Assembly (NCBI GenBank): GCA_014607495.2
Contig: CP053152.1
Location: 248,001 to 312,000, forward strand
DNA length: 64,000 nt
Reading direction: 5' to 3'
DNA from: Carposina sasakii
Taxonomy: Eukaryota > Arthropoda > Insecta > Lepidoptera > Carposinidae
The notes beneath the pieces were generated by a model. That model searched no databases. It was given only the letters and a program-made list of their open reading frames with translations, and was not told where the DNA came from. Within the stretch, counting starts at the first letter, position 1. Every line of letters starts with the position of its first letter. Shown here piece after piece: positions 9,791 to 20,212 of this stretch. The position numbers were made by a program, and so were the translations under genes.

Positions 9791-10350
9791 ACTAGTGACC
9801 CGCCCTCGCTTCGCTTCGGTACATATCCTCTAAAATATGGAATTCCCGTTTGTCCCGTTCCCGTGGGAATTTCGGGAATCCGTTCTTAGTGCTTCCTCGC
9901 ACTCCCTAACGAATATACATGCCCGATTTCTGCTTTATATTTATAGCGGTTTTCGTAAAAAATGGAATTCCCGTTTGTCCCGTTCAGGTGGAAATTTCGA
10001 GAAATACGTTCTCAGTGCCTCCTCACACTCCCTACCAAATATCATCATTATATTGTGTCAAATGGTTTTCGTTAAAATTGGGAATTCCCGTTTGTCCAGT
10101 TCCCGTGGGAATTACGGGAAATCCGTTCTTTGTGCTAGGGAGCAGTCCCTAATGAACATACATAATCGATTTCAACTTCATAGGTTTCTTAAAAAAAAAA
10201 TCCAGTTTGTTCCGTTCCGGTGGGAATTTCGGGAAATTTGTTCTCAGTTCTTTCTTACACTCCCTTCCGAATATACCTGTCATACTTCATCTCTATATGT
10301 TTGTGCCATTCCCATGGGAATTTCGGGAAACCCGTTCAAAAGTACGTCAC
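9791..10350 (-). mobile_element. Helitron-like element with an internal minisatellite
   Basis: Begins ACTAGTGACCCGCCCTCGCT on the + strand (so - strand ...GGTCACTAG|T), the HEL-type 3' end. Nearly all of the rest is the tandem array described separately. The single-unit relatives at 51299 and 52934 also start ACTAGCGGAC and carry one TTCCCGTGGAAATT block, so the array looks like an internal expansion. Confidence 0.5.
9839..10345. repeat. Tandem array, about 4.5 diverged units of 100-125 bp
   Basis: Units start near 9839, 9964, 10081, about 10197 and about 10303. Each carries GGAATTCCCGTTTGTCC (or a decayed form), then TTCCCGTGGGAATTTCGGGA, CGTTCTYAGTGC and a CACTCCCTAACGAATATAC-like block. 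Open frames that cross the array (for example from 9837) are open by repetition and are not genes. Confidence 0.8.
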
Positions 10351-11480
10351 AGAATAATACATTCCCAGAATCCGTGATCACGTACACTTTTGAAGCAACC
10401 TTTTAGTATGTCATCCATCGAAAATAGACGGTGAAATACACTATACGAATACTCGAAGAGGCTGCGATACTTTCGCCTCTTCTCTCCTCGCCTTTCTTTG
10501 CTGTCATGAGTAATGACGTGTCGGCTTCCGAACACAGCGTCCCGACCGCTCTTGTATAAAATACGGCCGACATAATACACCCGCAAGTTTTAATCCGTGA
10601 AAAATTACACTTCCAAACAAGACGAATAAAAATACAGCCGTGATTTATGTACACTTGATATTTTAGCGAAAAATTAATTACAAATATTTCAGTAATTAGC
10701 CGGCCGAAAAGTTGAGCGCCATTAATAAAAAAACTTTTCGCCTAAATATATTTTTTCCGTCAGCTTTTCTCGGAGATCTTTTCAGTAAATAAGCGAAATA
10801 TCAATATGAAAGGCACGAGATCATTAAGTTGAATAAATCACAGTCACGAAATAGGAAAAACTGGTTGCGGAATGTATACGATATGTGCCACCGCCATCTG
10901 GTATATTGATTTAACTCATGAAAAAGTGAAAAAAGCGGCAAAAGCGAAAAAGCGCGGGATATGTGAAAAATGGCGCGTTCGGCTGTAACATGTTCTTTAT
11001 TTGAACTCGATCCGGCGTCGCGCCGAAGAGGATTCAATCTCTATAGTTAAGAACTGTTTACACGGAATTTATTATTTTTAATTGCTCTTTTATTTCCCAT
11101 ATTAAACGTTAACATGTAATTTTACCTAATGTCTCGTTGTATGCTGTATATTGTTCAATACTTATTTAATGAGTATTGACATTCTTAATAATAAAAGGGA
11201 TACGATACGTGTATAAGTTTGTCTATAACACTGAATAAGTATTGCTTTTACGACAGCCATTTGTAAAAAACAACCCGATGAAACTCGCAAGTTTCATCAA
11301 CTTCACTTTACATCTCGCGTCAACGGGCCATGAAATTATATTAGATCAAACAATACACAGCGTACAATAATGGATGGATATAAATGGCAACTGAAATACG
11401 TTTGACGTAAGTAGCCTAAGAGCGCCTACACATTGGGATGTGAGTTCTCGTAGCTATGACAATCACGTATTGCGCTCCTC
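10351..11480. other. Unique-looking sequence, no gene assigned
   Basis: No window repeat recognised. 10440-10600 is GC-richer and contains TATAAAA at 10555 beside CGGCCGACAT. 10975-11030 has a GCGCG/CGGCG cluster. These might be promoter- or enhancer-like but I see no open frame or splice sites that would confirm it. Confidence 0.3.
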
Positions 11481-11983
11481 TTTTTACCCAACTGCACCAG
11501 AAGGATATGAGTGTATGTTTGTTTGTATATTTCTTTAGCAAGCTTTAGAGTTTAAATGAGCCTCATTGGCCTTGAGACGTATCATTAGTTTTAGATGATT
11601 CGTCTTAGTTCTGAGAGTGCTATCTGCATTTTTCAATAGAATATGAAATTGAAATTTATAAACACCTCAATCTCGGGAAAACTTATTTTGCCAGGCAGTG
11701 TAAAAAAAAGAAAGACAGTTTGGCGCGGGAGGTTGGCCAATCAGCGTGCAGTATCGCCCGCGTCAGACGGGTTGTCATATCATGGCGAACGAGCAGTAAT
11801 CGTTTATGTAAAATAGGAAATTATGTAAAAATGAGTTAGACAGGATTGAATGTCAAGATAAGTCTAGTTTGTTTTTGTATAGCAAGTGATATTAATACAA
11901 GTGTCAAAAGGATTAACTCTACTCTTTTATTTTAGCAAGATCATAAGAGTGACACTGGCTCAAAATTTTTACGCAGTCGGGTT
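11481..11983. mobile_element. Element with ACCCGACTGCG inverted ends
   Basis: Left edge TTTTTACCCAACTGCACCAG (11481) and right edge ACGCAGTCGGGT (11971-11982) are inverted to each other. The left edge recurs at about 4547 and at 33109 (TTTTTACCCGACTGCGCCAG). The interior carries a GGCGCGGGAGGTTGGCCAAT block and no ORF. Short inverted ends suggest a non-autonomous DNA element. Confidence 0.45.
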
Positions 11984-12494
11984 TAATGAATGAGATTATT
12001 TGATTATATTTTCTTTAAAAAAAAATGTGAAGACAGTGCTGCCCTCCTACAACTATCACTCAAGTTCATCAATACACGCTGTTAAGTTTGATTAACCGAA
12101 AATACTTGATTGCTGTTATGTAGATTGCTTTCTAAGGAAATGTAATTAAACACAATCCCTCGTGTTATGTATTCCGGATTAAACTACGCAATAGAGATTA
12201 ACCGCTAGAACAGTAGACAGGTTCATTATCGCTGATATTACAATATGATTTGAAATTCAAATACAATATCCGATGTTGGTAAACATTACGAGAAGGTACC
12301 ACGAAACTGAGTTTAATAATTTTCATACTTTTTTATTTATTATGTAGTTTACATGGGAATACCTAAAATGTTATAGCTTAACAAATACCTACGTTGTACA
12401 AAGAATACAATACACGTTTTAGGTCTCTAAGATTAGGCTGAGGCTGTGCGTTGTGCCGTTAGTTATTCGGGACAAAGTATTTTATATACATACA
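11984..12494. other. No recognised feature
   Basis: AT-rich, no repeat copies or coding frame recognised. Confidence 0.35.
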
Positions 12495-12858
12495 TACAAG
12501 GTGTTTTTTTGTGGCCACCCTTAACGAAGGGTACGTATTACCTTATTCTACGCTTATTCTATACATCAAATAAAGTAAGTTTATGCCAAAAAAAATGCTA
12601 AAAAAAAATAATTTTTTTAATTTTAATTCCTTAGTGCGAAATTTATAGTGTCTAGTGTTTATGTTATTTTTTATAGACAGATATTAATTATTTTTCGTGA
12701 AAAAATCCCGCTACGCGCGTCTATTTACTCAACTTTGGACCCTAATATTTTGGAAACCAGACACTTCCCAGATATGCTTCCATGGAGAAAAATGATCGTG
12801 ATGATGAGGAGATTCCGTAGTTTTCGGGAACGTTGACGACCAAAAATCATCCTGTATA
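12495..12858. mobile_element. MITE-N, about 360 bp
   Basis: Starts ATACAAGGTGTTTTTTTGTG and ends CCAAAAATCATCCTGTATA, short inverted ends with TA at both edges. Internal blocks AGACAGATATTAATTATTTT, GAAACCAGACACTTCCCAG and GAGGAGATTCCGTAGTTTTC are shared with 34783-35108 and 54867-55219. Non-coding. Confidence 0.7.
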
Positions 12859-13150
12859 TATAATCACGCTTTAAAGCCTCGAGCACACCGGATGCGTATG
12901 CGTGCACGTAAGCGTAGACGTACACGTACCTCTGAGTTGTAATGTATGAAACTGTCACCGCTTGACGTCTATGCTTACGTCTACGCATACGCATTCGGTC
13001 TGCCCGTGCCTATACAGTTCCATACATTACAACTCAGAGGTACGTGTACGTCTACGCTTACGTGCACGCATACGCATCCGGTGTGCTCGAGCCTTAATCC
13101 CTTACGGGGTAGGCAGAGCACCAAGGGCCGATAAAACCACATGGTGCCTT
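12859..13150 (+). repeat. REP-T dispersed repeat, interrupted by TTAA-P
   Basis: TATAATCACGCTTTAA (left) continues, after the inserted TTAA-P element, as TCCCTTACGGGGTAGGCAGA GCACCAAGGGC. Copies at 50545 and 51757 read TAATCACGCCTTTATCCCTT ACGGGG without interruption. Confidence 0.65.
12875..13093. mobile_element. TTAA-P palindromic MITE with TTAA target duplication
   Basis: Flanked by TTAA on both sides (12871-12874, 13094-13097). Outer arms of about 80 bp: CTCGAGCACACCGGATGCGT, then alternating CGTA/ACGT words, then CTGAGTTGTAATGTATG. The middle repeats the same motif a third time (CTTACGTCTACGCATACGCA TTCGG). TTAA duplication is the hallmark of piggyBac-type transposition; the class is inferred. 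Copies at 28571-28782 and 60849-61056. Frames across it are not genes. Confidence 0.75.
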
Positions 13151-13738
13151 TTATATGGATAAATTTATTCAGGACTCTTTCATGAAGTTGTAATTTTGTT
13201 CTCAGATGTTATAAGAAACATTTATATCTTTTTAACACTGTGTGCTCGTATATATAAAATTCCCTTGGTCATCGCATCACGCGTGTACGGATGGAACAAT
13301 TTCTCTAATTCTCTTTTTGTTGTGTTTATTAATTATAAGAAAAATCATATGAAAAAAGAATACTTTTAGTTGAGTGGAACATCTGAAAATTTATAAAAAT
13401 TAACGAAAATATTAATTTTACATAACTGTCAGTTAATTGACATAAAGTTAAGATATGACTTCGTATGTCGAGTCAGCTAGTGTCTTATAAATATTTTCTT
13501 GGTATAAATTCATCGCAAGTAACTCGCGGTTAATATATTCAGGGCAGGGTCGTTAATATACTTTATGGAGCTTGTGAGAAACTTTCAGAAAAACTTGTTA
13601 CGAACTCTGAAGGTCTTGCTTACAATAACAGTATAATAATAAAATATAATTAATGCTGAAGAGGGAAGTATCTGTAAAGTTATTCAAGTTAAGACTGAAT
13701 AAGAAATAATATTAATAAGTAATTTTTATTGATTGCCT
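13151..13738. other. No recognised feature
   Basis: AT-rich sequence without recognised repeats or coding frame. Confidence 0.35.
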
Positions 13739-13972
13739 ACATTCACTATGGGTGCGCCCACCACCGGGCCTTACACCCTCCACTGACCCTCGGATCTGAT
13801 AACTCATAACTGCGAAAACAAGCACTTGCATGCAAGATAATAGGTGCACGGGTCTGGTTTCTCGTGGCGATTGTAAGTAGTGCAAGTGCTTGTTTTCGCA
13901 GTTATAAGTTATCAGATTCGAGGGTCAGTGGAGGGTGTAGGGCCCGGTGGTGGGCGCACCCATAGTGAATGT
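13739..13972. repeat. Long hairpin, 92-bp arms, 50-nt loop
   Basis: Left arm 13739-13830 and right arm 13881-13972 are inverted with 3 mismatches by my count. The arm starts ACATTCACTATGGGTGCGCC and contains CTACACCCTCCACTGACCCT. One arm fragment recurs at 39371-39427 and a decayed piece near 21125-21160, so it is a repeat family, most likely a foldback MITE. Confidence 0.8.
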
Positions 13973-16396
13973 TTGAACTTCCGAATTGTAACGCCTAATA
14001 CAATTTCATTGTATTTCATAACTAGCAGGAGAATGTCAAAATATTCCGGAATAATATTATTCCCGTATAAAAAGTAGCTTATGTCTTTCTTACGATCTAG
14101 ATTGTGATCTACCTGTGTACCAAATTTATATTCATCGGTATAGTACTTTTGGCGTAAAGAGGTAACAAATAAACTTAGTTTCGTATTTTATTCATAGTTT
14201 AAAATTAATTTTATATCATTAGTATAAAATTAAGATATAAGTTTTTGTGCATATTTTTAAACTGTTGCCTTTTTATTATAACATTTCTGACGACCTTTTA
14301 CTTGCATTGTCTTACTAAAAAGGACTCCTGTGATCTAAAATGTATAATCTAATCAGTCTTAGTTTTGTAGTCTCAGATCAAACTTTTTTGAAATCGTTCC
14401 GTGTATTCAGACCTTTACTGACCGCATGCTCGAGACGTACTCACTGCAGCTGCAGGACATATTGAAATCGTTCTCGACCTTAAAACGCCCTCTCATTCCA
14501 AATTCAATCCTATCGCATGGCTAATTCGATCGCTTATAAATCAATCCAATAAAACGCAGACAGAAACCAATTCCAGATCTTGCTAGACACAACTTTGTTC
14601 AGCTGAGTCAAGGTTGCATTTTATTTGTACCGATTTTCTGCAAATGCTCGAAATTAGATAGATTAGATGGCAGCTCGATAAAACGTCTCATGATCAGCTG
14701 TTCGGGTCGTTGACCTTGAGTGCCGTAGGTAGTGATTGCACGAAGATTTTTATTGTTTGTTCTGTTTTCGTTGATTTTCTTTTGTTAGATTAGTAATTTA
14801 GTCAGTTTTGCTTCAGTTTTAATAATATTATGTCTAGAGCGAAACTGTGAAGACATAATTAAGTTTACTTTTATTTTCTATACATTTTTAAAGAAAAAAA
14901 ATATAATTTCTATACATATCGTTAGCTTTTATAGATTACTAGTTCATTAGGTAGGACTTTAGGTCTGTAAATTGATACCTATCAGACAGGAATAGGCTTT
15001 GAATGTGACCTAAAATTATTATTTTTGGAAAAGCTTCTTATAAATTAAATCTCGTTTTCAAGTAAAACTTAAGTTTAGAAGTAAGGGTAGGTTTAAGATT
15101 TCTAAATTGAGCTTGATGGGCGGATAAATTAAAATTTTCTGTGAATTTAATAAACAGCGTAACTTCTTCATAAAGCTCTTTAAATATACTTGGGTAAGAT
15201 TTAAGCTATCGCCAACTTAATTAGTTTTGTGTTTCTTCAATAAATAGTAGTTTGTCCACAAAATAGTTTATTTGTCGCCTAAATATAATCACTCATAGAT
15301 ATTTTATTAGATCAAGATTAAAATCATTCGATAAAATTAGAACACTTGATAACACTTGCTGTTTCGATGTAACTTTAATCTAGAGTCTTTGACTAGGTAC
15401 AAAATAAAATACGACGTCGTGTGTAGTTACACAATCTCAGACTATTTTGCGCTTACTTTGTTCTTGTCACTGCGAATGTGTTACCGTTGTCACGTTTGTG
15501 ACAAGTGACATTTGCCGTGACAACTGTTTCACAAATTTTTCTCACTTGGCCTCAGTAAACGGAGCGCATGTATAGTGAAAAATCTGCCGTAAAGTCGCCT
15601 TTTCACTATGGGATGTAATGTACTATCATATTACATCTTAAGATCTTATTATAACTATCATCCATCACAGTTAAAATTAAGTCACAAAAGAATTTCCTAG
15701 AGTTGCTAGAGACTATGGATAGATGGATGATAGATGGATAGCAAAAAAGAAGTTGTCTAAACAACACAGATCTCTTTCTTAGACAACTAATAGTACAAGT
15801 TAGTGTCTTTAGTGCAGTTCCAGTAAGAAGTTAGTGTACAGATCTACAAACTTATCTCGAGAAGCGGCAAAAAAAGGAACTACGGACTGTCACGTTAAAA
15901 AAACCGTCGGTTAGGTAATACCGCAAAGACGGTGGCGACACCTTTAAGTTTACAAATAAATTAGCAGGCCCGTAACGACGTGTTGAAGTTCTCAGTGATT
16001 TATTTATACACAACACACAGAGCGAACTGTTTCACAGGAACTAAAGGAGTAGTTCCGGTCGGGAACTAGTGAACTAAACATCGTTGGCCACGTACTTAAG
16101 TGTTCGGTGTCACTGGTTAAGTTGGAAATCTGTTTTTGTGTTAAAAAAAAAGCACTACATACTTGTACATACATATAAATGTCCAACACACAACTAAAAA
16201 TCTCACAGCCATTAGTTTGGTCACAGAATCACTTACTTTCAATGACCATGGAAGTAAAACCCACCATGTAGAAACAAAGTAAACAAAATGCCGCCGACGT
16301 AATTACTGACGTATTTGATACAATCGCGGAGACAACACCATACGGGTCATGGAGCAGGCACAACGAGGATGCGAGTTCACCTATAACAAGAATATA
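13973..16396. other. 2.4 kb unique-looking sequence
   Basis: Longest stretch of the left half without recognised repeats. 14400-14720 and 15420-16100 have more balanced base composition than their surroundings; 15970-16100 could hold an untranslated first exon, but no convincing donor or open frame can be pointed to. Could be regulatory or intronic. Confidence 0.3.
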
Positions 16397-16615
16397 CAGG
16401 GTGTAACAAAAGGGGTACGTTAAGCGAAAAGTTATGTAAAACTTACAAAATTTAAGACTCGAAGTCACATCTTTATTTTTCAGATAGTATGCACAACTTA
16501 GGAGTGTTCATATAATTTAAAAAAATAAACATGTGATGTCGAGTCTCAAATTTTGGAAATAGGTTTTCTATAGTGGGCTTTTTACATAGCTTATCGCCCT
16601 TTCTGTTACATCCTG
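16397..16615. mobile_element. PAL-1 palindromic MITE
   Basis: CAGGGTGTAACAAAAGGGGT to TTTCTGTTACATCCTG, with TA on both sides. The left arm has a deletion in the TAGCCCACTATAGAGAACC part. Arms meet near 16490. Confidence 0.75.
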
Positions 16616-16728
16616 TAGAGTGGCTATTACGAGGATGACGCTATATTCGTTGATGGCTGATTCATACTGAGCTAATAGTCAATTAGCTATTCTGTGATGA
16701 GGTTAAGGTTCATTTCATAAAATACATA

Positions 16729-16985
16729 TCTTCTTCAACCTATTGCAGTCCACTGCTGGACGTAGGCCTCCCCCAGGGCACGCCACAAGGCTACTACCAC
16801 AGAAGGGTTTTGCCCATAGTCACCACGCTGAGCAGGCAGGTTGGTGACCGCAGTGTGGTTTTCAGACCATGTTGTCAGTACGGTAGGCGCTGCTGCCCAC
16901 CTCCCGGAAACCCTTAATCGCCTCGTAAGATACGCACGGGCAGGCAGGGGTGGTACAAACTCCTACTCTGCCGGCACCACGCGGC
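16729..16985 (-). mobile_element. RTE-a LINE 3' end, longer copy
   Basis: The - strand reads GCGTGGTGCCGGCAGAGTAG, CCTGCCTGCCCGTGCGTATC, GTGGTGACTATGGGCAAAAC, then GGCCTACGTCCAGCAGTGGA and a GAAGAAGAT tail. It shows the body sequence upstream of the short RTE-a tails and matches the partial copy at 63925-64000. Confidence 0.7.
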
Positions 16986-17825
16986 TTACACGCGTACTTA
17001 ATTATCCGACTGCGCCTTTCTCAAGGATGTTTTTCAAGTCTTGTCAAGTTCAACGGCTTGTCGCATTTGAGCATGAGTGGTATCATTGGATTCGATATGT
17101 TGTGCGAGTAACACTAGGTCAAAATGTTTATGCTTTCGAGTTTTTTCTTGAAGTAAATGAGATTATATTACACGAACGTTGAACAATTTGTGATTTTATA
17201 CATTTACACGGAGAAATTCACAAATGTTTTGTCAGTTATATAGATTTTATTTATGGCCAATGGCATAAACATAAAATATCCAAAATTATACACGGGAGTT
17301 ATTTTGGAACGAAGTAGTCTACATCGTACGGCGCGGCGACATTGATCATCACGAGGGTCACGCATAAACCACCCAGGGATTATGTGACCCTTCATTAAAA
17401 TTGTAAAAAAATCCTATATTATATAATAAATAAATAAAAAATAATAATAAAAAAAAAAACACAACTCCTGCAGATTCCTGCTTGGTACAAATGCTCCAAC
17501 ATCACCTAAAACCAACAGATAGCCGCTATGTTTATCCGTTGCGCCGTTTTTCCTCGTGCCTGCAGATAGTGAGCCTGACTAATTCTGTTTTATTGGCGGA
17601 GCAGATTAACTTGTTTAATCTGGGATTAGTTGAGTCTTCCGCGATTAATGTGCTATGCGTTGCTGAAGTTTGCTTTATGCCATGCAGTTTTGTGTTTTGA
17701 CTAGAGTCTGGATGGTATGTTGAAAGATTTTTCTACTAATACTAGCTTGAAAGATTGTGAAATGTATATTAAACTCATTCACTCATATACAGCGTAACCT
17801 ATTATTTATATTTATTTATTTCTTT
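16986..17825. other. No confident feature
   Basis: TTATCCGACTGCGCCTTTCT at about 17000 resembles the edge motif of the 11481 element. The open frame running from 16841 across this region starts inside RTE-a. 17395-17465 is a low-complexity A/T run. Confidence 0.3.
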
Positions 17826-18165
17826 ACTAGTGGACGCCCGCGACTCCGTCCGCGTGGACTACAGAAAAAACGAAATGTCGAAATTCTCCGGGATAAAAAC
17901 ATTTTCCCGGGATAAAAAGTAGCCTATATATTAAGTGGGACCTGTCACAATATATTTCTGAAAACTGCATCGAAATCGGTTCAGCCGTTTCTGAGATTAG
18001 CGTGCACGAACGCACAGACAAACAGACAAAAATTCAAAAAATCATTGTTTTGGGTTCTATTGCGTTGATAAAGGTATATATATAATATTTTTTCTCATAT
18101 ATCTTCCATGTACAGACAGCGATCCGTTACAATTTTATTATATGCATAGATAGATAGATTTAATT
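17826..18165 (-). mobile_element. HEL-A Helitron-like repeat, near complete
   Basis: + strand starts ACTAGTGGACGCCCGCGACT and ends near TTATTATATGCATAGATAGA. On the - strand this is a TC-type 5' start and a GC-rich hairpin (GGACG...CGTCC) just before CTAG|T. Very similar to 50931-51270. Non-coding. Confidence 0.6.
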
Positions 18166-18289
18166 ACAAAATCTAAAAACTAGATACATCGTCCCACAAA
18201 AATGCTTGCGCCGTTTAACTGCGATCCATGGGTAAATAGGTACTATGATCTAATTATTCTATAGGTAATATATACTATGAAAGGTACTA
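18166..18289. other. No recognised feature
   Basis: Short AT-rich spacer. Confidence 0.3.
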
Positions 18290-18610
18290 TTTATTTATTT
18301 ATTAGAATAAGGCTTGCCAACAACATAAATATCACACATTATTAAGAACATTATTTGAGCAAATATTCTGATATATATGTCACTTACAGGCTAGCACAAC
18401 ATTATTAAATTAATTTAATAATACAATAAATAATTTCAATACAAATAAAGAAAACATGCTTAATAAATAAAATTATACTTAAATTAAAATACATACATCA
18501 AATAAATCTAATGAAATTAAGCTCAATGAAATAAAACTAAACTAAAGTAACTAATGCAAAAAACAAATGAAATTAGGCAAAAAATTAATCAAATCATATT
18601 AAACAAAAAT
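18290..18610 (-). mobile_element. LINE-type 3' tail X, reverse copy
   Basis: Reverse complement of 22397-22705 over about 300 bp, including GGCTTGCCAACAACATAAAT and GCTAGCACAACATT. The - strand ends in (AAAT)n, a usual end for jockey-type LINEs. No coding part remains. Confidence 0.6.
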
Positions 18611-18804
18611 AAAATCAAACTACTATATGTAGTCGTATAAATAATACACCCTTTGTTTGAAGTATAGTTTCAGTCGATTTCTATATGTCTGGAAAACTGG
18701 TGGAGGCAACAAGTTTTCCCTCCCTCACTATTCCTAAAATAAAAGTATTGTAAATTCTCTTAGGTGACAGAATAGTGATAGAGGTTATAATTATGTTGAA
18801 TAAA
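18611..18804. other. No recognised feature
   Basis: Spacer between tail X and SINE-A, nothing recognised. Confidence 0.3.
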
Positions 18805-19142
18805 GCGGTGATAGCCCAGTGGTTAAGACGTGCACCTTCCAAGCAGGAGGCGTAAGTTCGATCCCAATCACGGGCCTGTACCAATGAATTTATTTCATGT
18901 ACAGATTTTAATGTTGTAAAATTGTCACTTAGCTCGTGCCTCGGAAAGCACGTAAAACCGTTGGTCCTGCGCCTGATCTCTCTCCGGTCGTGTCGGCTTT
19001 CCGTCCCATCGGACTATGAGAGTGAGGGAATAGAGAGTGCATCTGTGTTTGCGCACACATTTGTGCACTATAATGTCTCCTGCGTACCTGGCCAATCTCT
19101 GTAGAGATTGGTCGCCTTGGCCGAAATACGGTCGGAGATCAT
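18805..19142 (+). mobile_element. SINE-A, tRNA-derived, near full length
   Basis: Head with box A TAGCCCAGTGGTTAAGACG and box B AGTTCGATCCC (18858), then TTTATTTCATGTACAGATTT, a body with CGGAAAGCACGTAAAACC, TCTCTCCGGTCGTGTCGGCT, TGTTTGCGCACACA, and the end GAGATTGGTCGCCTTGGCCG...GGAGATCATG. Copies at 51961 (reverse) and 63118 are very close, so the family is young. The internal Pol III promoter would drive its transcription (family knowledge). Confidence 0.8.
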
Positions 19143-19470
19143 GTTGAAAAAAATTTGAAATAACAGTAATTCTTATATTCTTCTAAAAACTCTTAATTTA
19201 CTGAAATATTTTACAGTTCAAAGGTAAAAAGAGGCTAACAAATCACTTTGTTCTTTTTGTGAATTTAAATCTAACACTTTTAACAAAGCCTCTTTCGCAC
19301 CTTTATCAAAGAAAATTTTGACAGCGAACCTTTTTGTATTTTATATAATATCGATCTAAAATTCTTCGCATTACCAACCCCAAATTTTATTGACCAGTAA
19401 GAAAAATTAAATTTCATAACAACTTTGCTGACAATATTTTCAACTGCTGAACAACTCTCGCACTCGGCTT
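19143..19470. other. No recognised feature
   Basis: AT-rich, nothing recognised. Confidence 0.3.
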
Positions 19471-19635
19471 TCTAAGAAACGGCTGAACCGATTTCGATGC
19501 AGGTTTCAGGAATATGTTGTGACAGGTCCCTCTTAACATACAGGCTTTTTATCCCGGGAAAATGTTTTTATCCCGGATAATTTCGACATTTTGTTTTTTC
19601 TGTAGTCCACGCAAACGGAGTCGCCTACTTTAGCC
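19471..19635 (+). mobile_element. HEL-A Helitron-like fragment
   Basis: TAAGAAACGGCTGAACCGAT, TTATCCCGGGAAAATGTTTT and a degraded GTCCACGCAAACGGAGTCGC end. It lacks its AT-rich 5' part and the CTAG terminus. Confidence 0.55.
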
Positions 19636-20061
19636 ACCAATCTCTCAGAATAACGGATTAATGTTTCTTTTATCCTAACATGTACCTATGTTTGTTATCT
19701 TGTGTTGAGAACTAAATCAAAATAAAGTTGCGGGAATATCAGGATCGTATAGGAAATCCCACAGCCTCGTCTAGCATTAGATGGCTCAGTTAGTCAGCAA
19801 TAAATCAATTTTTTGCACGACATCCGTCCTCAATTTTACCAAATAACAGGCGAGAGACCTTGAGGCCTTCGAGCTATAAATAAGGGTTGTTTTGGTCGAC
19901 AAGATTGATAATACGAGTATTATTCAGGATGTCAACGTATTCAGGGCGCGTCGTGCCGCGAGCCGTGAGGAATCACCGCTGACTGTATTGAGTTCGGAAC
20001 GTGGTTCTTGTTGGATAACAGGTTCGATTCTCGCGTTCGTCGGTACTGTCGCTAAGCTAGA
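19636..20061. other. Mostly unrecognised; decayed REP-S blocks near 19740-19790
   Basis: ATATCAGGATCGTATAGGAA ATCCCACAG...TCTAGCATTAG resembles REP-S. The rest is unique-looking. Confidence 0.3.
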
Positions 20062-20212
20062 CTTTTTTCAGTATCTGTGGGGTAAGCACGAACTTTTTTA
20101 CACGGCGTAACGCTAGCGACTCGCTAGAAAAATCTATGTGATTTGATAGTTTGATGCTAGCGTTACGGACTATCGAGAGGTTCCTGCTTACCCCTCTGTA
20201 GTGTCTGAAAAA
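20062..20212. mobile_element. Foldback element with GGGGTAAGCA ends
   Basis: GGGGTAAGCACGAAC on the left and GTTCCTGCTTACCCC on the right are inverted, and internal CGTAACGCTAGC blocks are inverted too. A shorter relative lies at 42246-42345. Confidence 0.55.

Noticed and set aside
9839..10345. CRISPR-like repeat array
   Set aside because: Eukaryotic DNA, units of about 120 bp that are diverged along their whole length, with no spacer structure.
9837..10406. 189-codon + strand ORF with repeated segments
   Set aside because: It follows a tandem array of about 120-bp units; unit lengths vary, and the sequence is Helitron-related repeat, not a repeat-domain protein.
12946..13162. Tyr/Ala/Thr-rich ORFs on both strands at 12725-13162, 28587-28799 and 60788-61030
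   Set aside because: They translate the alternating CGTA words of the TTAA-P palindrome; the similarity among them is due to the MITE.
18922..19104. 60-codon ORF repeated at 18922, 51995 and 63212
   Set aside because: Lies in the body of SINE-A in each case and carries substitutions without coding bias; non-coding repeat.
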